64,000 bases of DNA from Uranotaenia lowii (Eukaryota > Arthropoda > Insecta > Diptera > Culicidae), in assembly GCF_029784155.1 (NCBI RefSeq), contig NC_073692.1, forward strand, positions 367,207,160 through 367,271,159, read 5' to 3'. Both the position numbers and the translations under genes were made by a program. Every line of letters begins with the position of its first letter. Within the stretch, counting starts at the first letter, position 1. The notes beneath the pieces were generated by a model. It was not told where the DNA came from and searched no databases. It saw only the letters and a list, made by a program, of their open reading frames with translations. Positions 63,330-64,000 of the stretch are shown here, one piece after another.

Positions 63330-64000
63330 TTTTTAATTTAATTTAATTTATTTTATTAGAGAGGCTTGCTTGGTAGATTCGCCTCTGTTTGAAAACTTAT
63401 TTGCTAGTTACTTTATATTTTATCAAGTACTTCAATTTTTTTAAGAAATTCTATCAACTTGGTTTCACTATTTGTATTCCTAGCTAGTACATTTTTTAAA
63501 GCTGTCTCAAGACCTAACCTCCTGCGCTCAAATTCAAATTTGCTGCAATGCAATAAGATATGTTCCACGTCCAGTGTGATATTACAGTCTTCGCAAACCG
63601 GCCTGCTCGTACGTTCCATAAGAAAGCTGTGGGTTATTCTGGTATGTCCGATTCGCAATCGTGTGAGACATCTCTGTTCGGTACGATTTTTTCGATCACT
63701 CCAGGGGAAAGAGGTTTCCTTGATTTTTCGAAGATGTGATGCGTTCTGGTTGATCTATTCTTGCTCCCAGCGGAACCGCAGTTGAGTATGTACCCATCGT
63801 TGTGCATCCTGATAGGGAACAAAATCATCCATTTGGTAACTTGTATGACCTTCGTTTGCCAAAGCATCTGCTCTGTGATTTCCCGTTATGCCGCAATGAC
63901 TTGGGATCCAACATAACGATATTCGATTTTTGATACAGCTATTTTCAGCCATTCTAATCCATGGGTGTCGATTTTTTCCACATTCGATCGCCGAAAGACA
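63330..64000 (-). mobile_element. LINE 3' end, RNase H-bearing, cut by window edge
   Basis: This is the minus-strand 3' part of a non-LTR retrotransposon. After the ORF stop (63413) comes a 3' UTR of 50-80 nt ending in a TAAATTAAATTAAA-like simple repeat (about 63329-63360). The 5' part lies beyond the window. Confidence 0.75.
63413..64000 (-). pseudogene. LINE ORF2 C-terminus: RNase H plus CCHC-like tail, one premature stop
   Basis: One minus-strand frame runs from the window edge to the stop at 63413-63415, broken by a single TAG at 63755-63757. Upstream of it is the C-terminal part of RNase H (ISLCWIPSHCGITGNHRADA, with the conserved WxPSHxGIxGNxxAD pattern). Downstream are the RIGHTRITHSFLM motif and a cysteine-histidine cluster C-X2-C-X7-H-X4-C (CEDCNITLDVEHILLHC), a usual ending of ORF2 in I, Loa and Jockey-type LINEs. 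RNase H would remove template RNA during integration. The stop makes this copy non-functional unless suppressed. The RT and endonuclease lie outside the window. Confidence 0.85.

Overview
This is a eukaryotic, AT-rich, intron-bearing window, most likely from an insect and plausibly a mosquito-like dipteran. The reasons are a 60-bp GT-AG intron with a CTAAT-type branch site, a copia-type LTR element primed by initiator-tRNA-Met sequence, RTE-type and RNase H-bearing LINE remnants, and short TIR elements. Species assignment is inference. I recognise one host gene; almost everything else is repetitive DNA.

Left flank (1-6822). This is non-coding, transposon-derived DNA that resolves into nested insertions. 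An outer terminal-inverted-repeat (TIR) element (about 580-6141) contains an inner relative (1382-4469) flanked by an exact 11-bp duplication. The inner one contains a 5'-truncated RTE-type LINE (1876-2766, minus strand, exact 10-bp target duplication) and a small MITE (3844-4230, 9-bp duplication).

Satellite (about 6823-59782). The window is dominated by some 50 kb of a 9-bp tandem repeat, TGACAAAAA on the plus strand, roughly 5,000 monomers, all in one orientation. It is hierarchical. Pure runs of up to about 1.3 kb are separated by recurrent landmark segments built from fixed series of variant monomers. In the first 17 kb, eight near-identical copies of a 431-bp AT-rich module are interspersed; copy 1 joins unique DNA, so the module looks like ancestral flank captured by amplification. 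A stretch of about 4.1 kb is itself duplicated in tandem. The very long open frames across the array are by-products of the 9-bp period and are not annotated as genes.

Copia element (49187-53604). A 4.4-kb Ty1/copia retrotransposon interrupts the array on the plus strand, with identical 153-bp LTRs, a 5-bp target duplication, a tRNA-iMet primer site and intact protease, integrase, RT and RNase H motifs. Gag and pol are in different frames, and the first half of the Gag zinc knuckle is missing, which points to an internal deletion.

Right flank (59783-64000). About 370 bp past the satellite lies a two-exon gene for a mitochondrial RecB/PD-(D/E)XK exonuclease of the MGME1 type (60152-61291). 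After it come three blocks of a 12-bp satellite (GAATCTGAATTCT-like) hosting a small MITE with a hammerhead-like motif, a fold-back element with 98-bp perfect arms and a diverged relative. The window ends inside a minus-strand LINE whose RNase H frame carries one premature stop.

The only predicted cellular function is mitochondrial DNA maintenance. The rest records amplification and transposition, with the satellite and its captured module the most unusual part.
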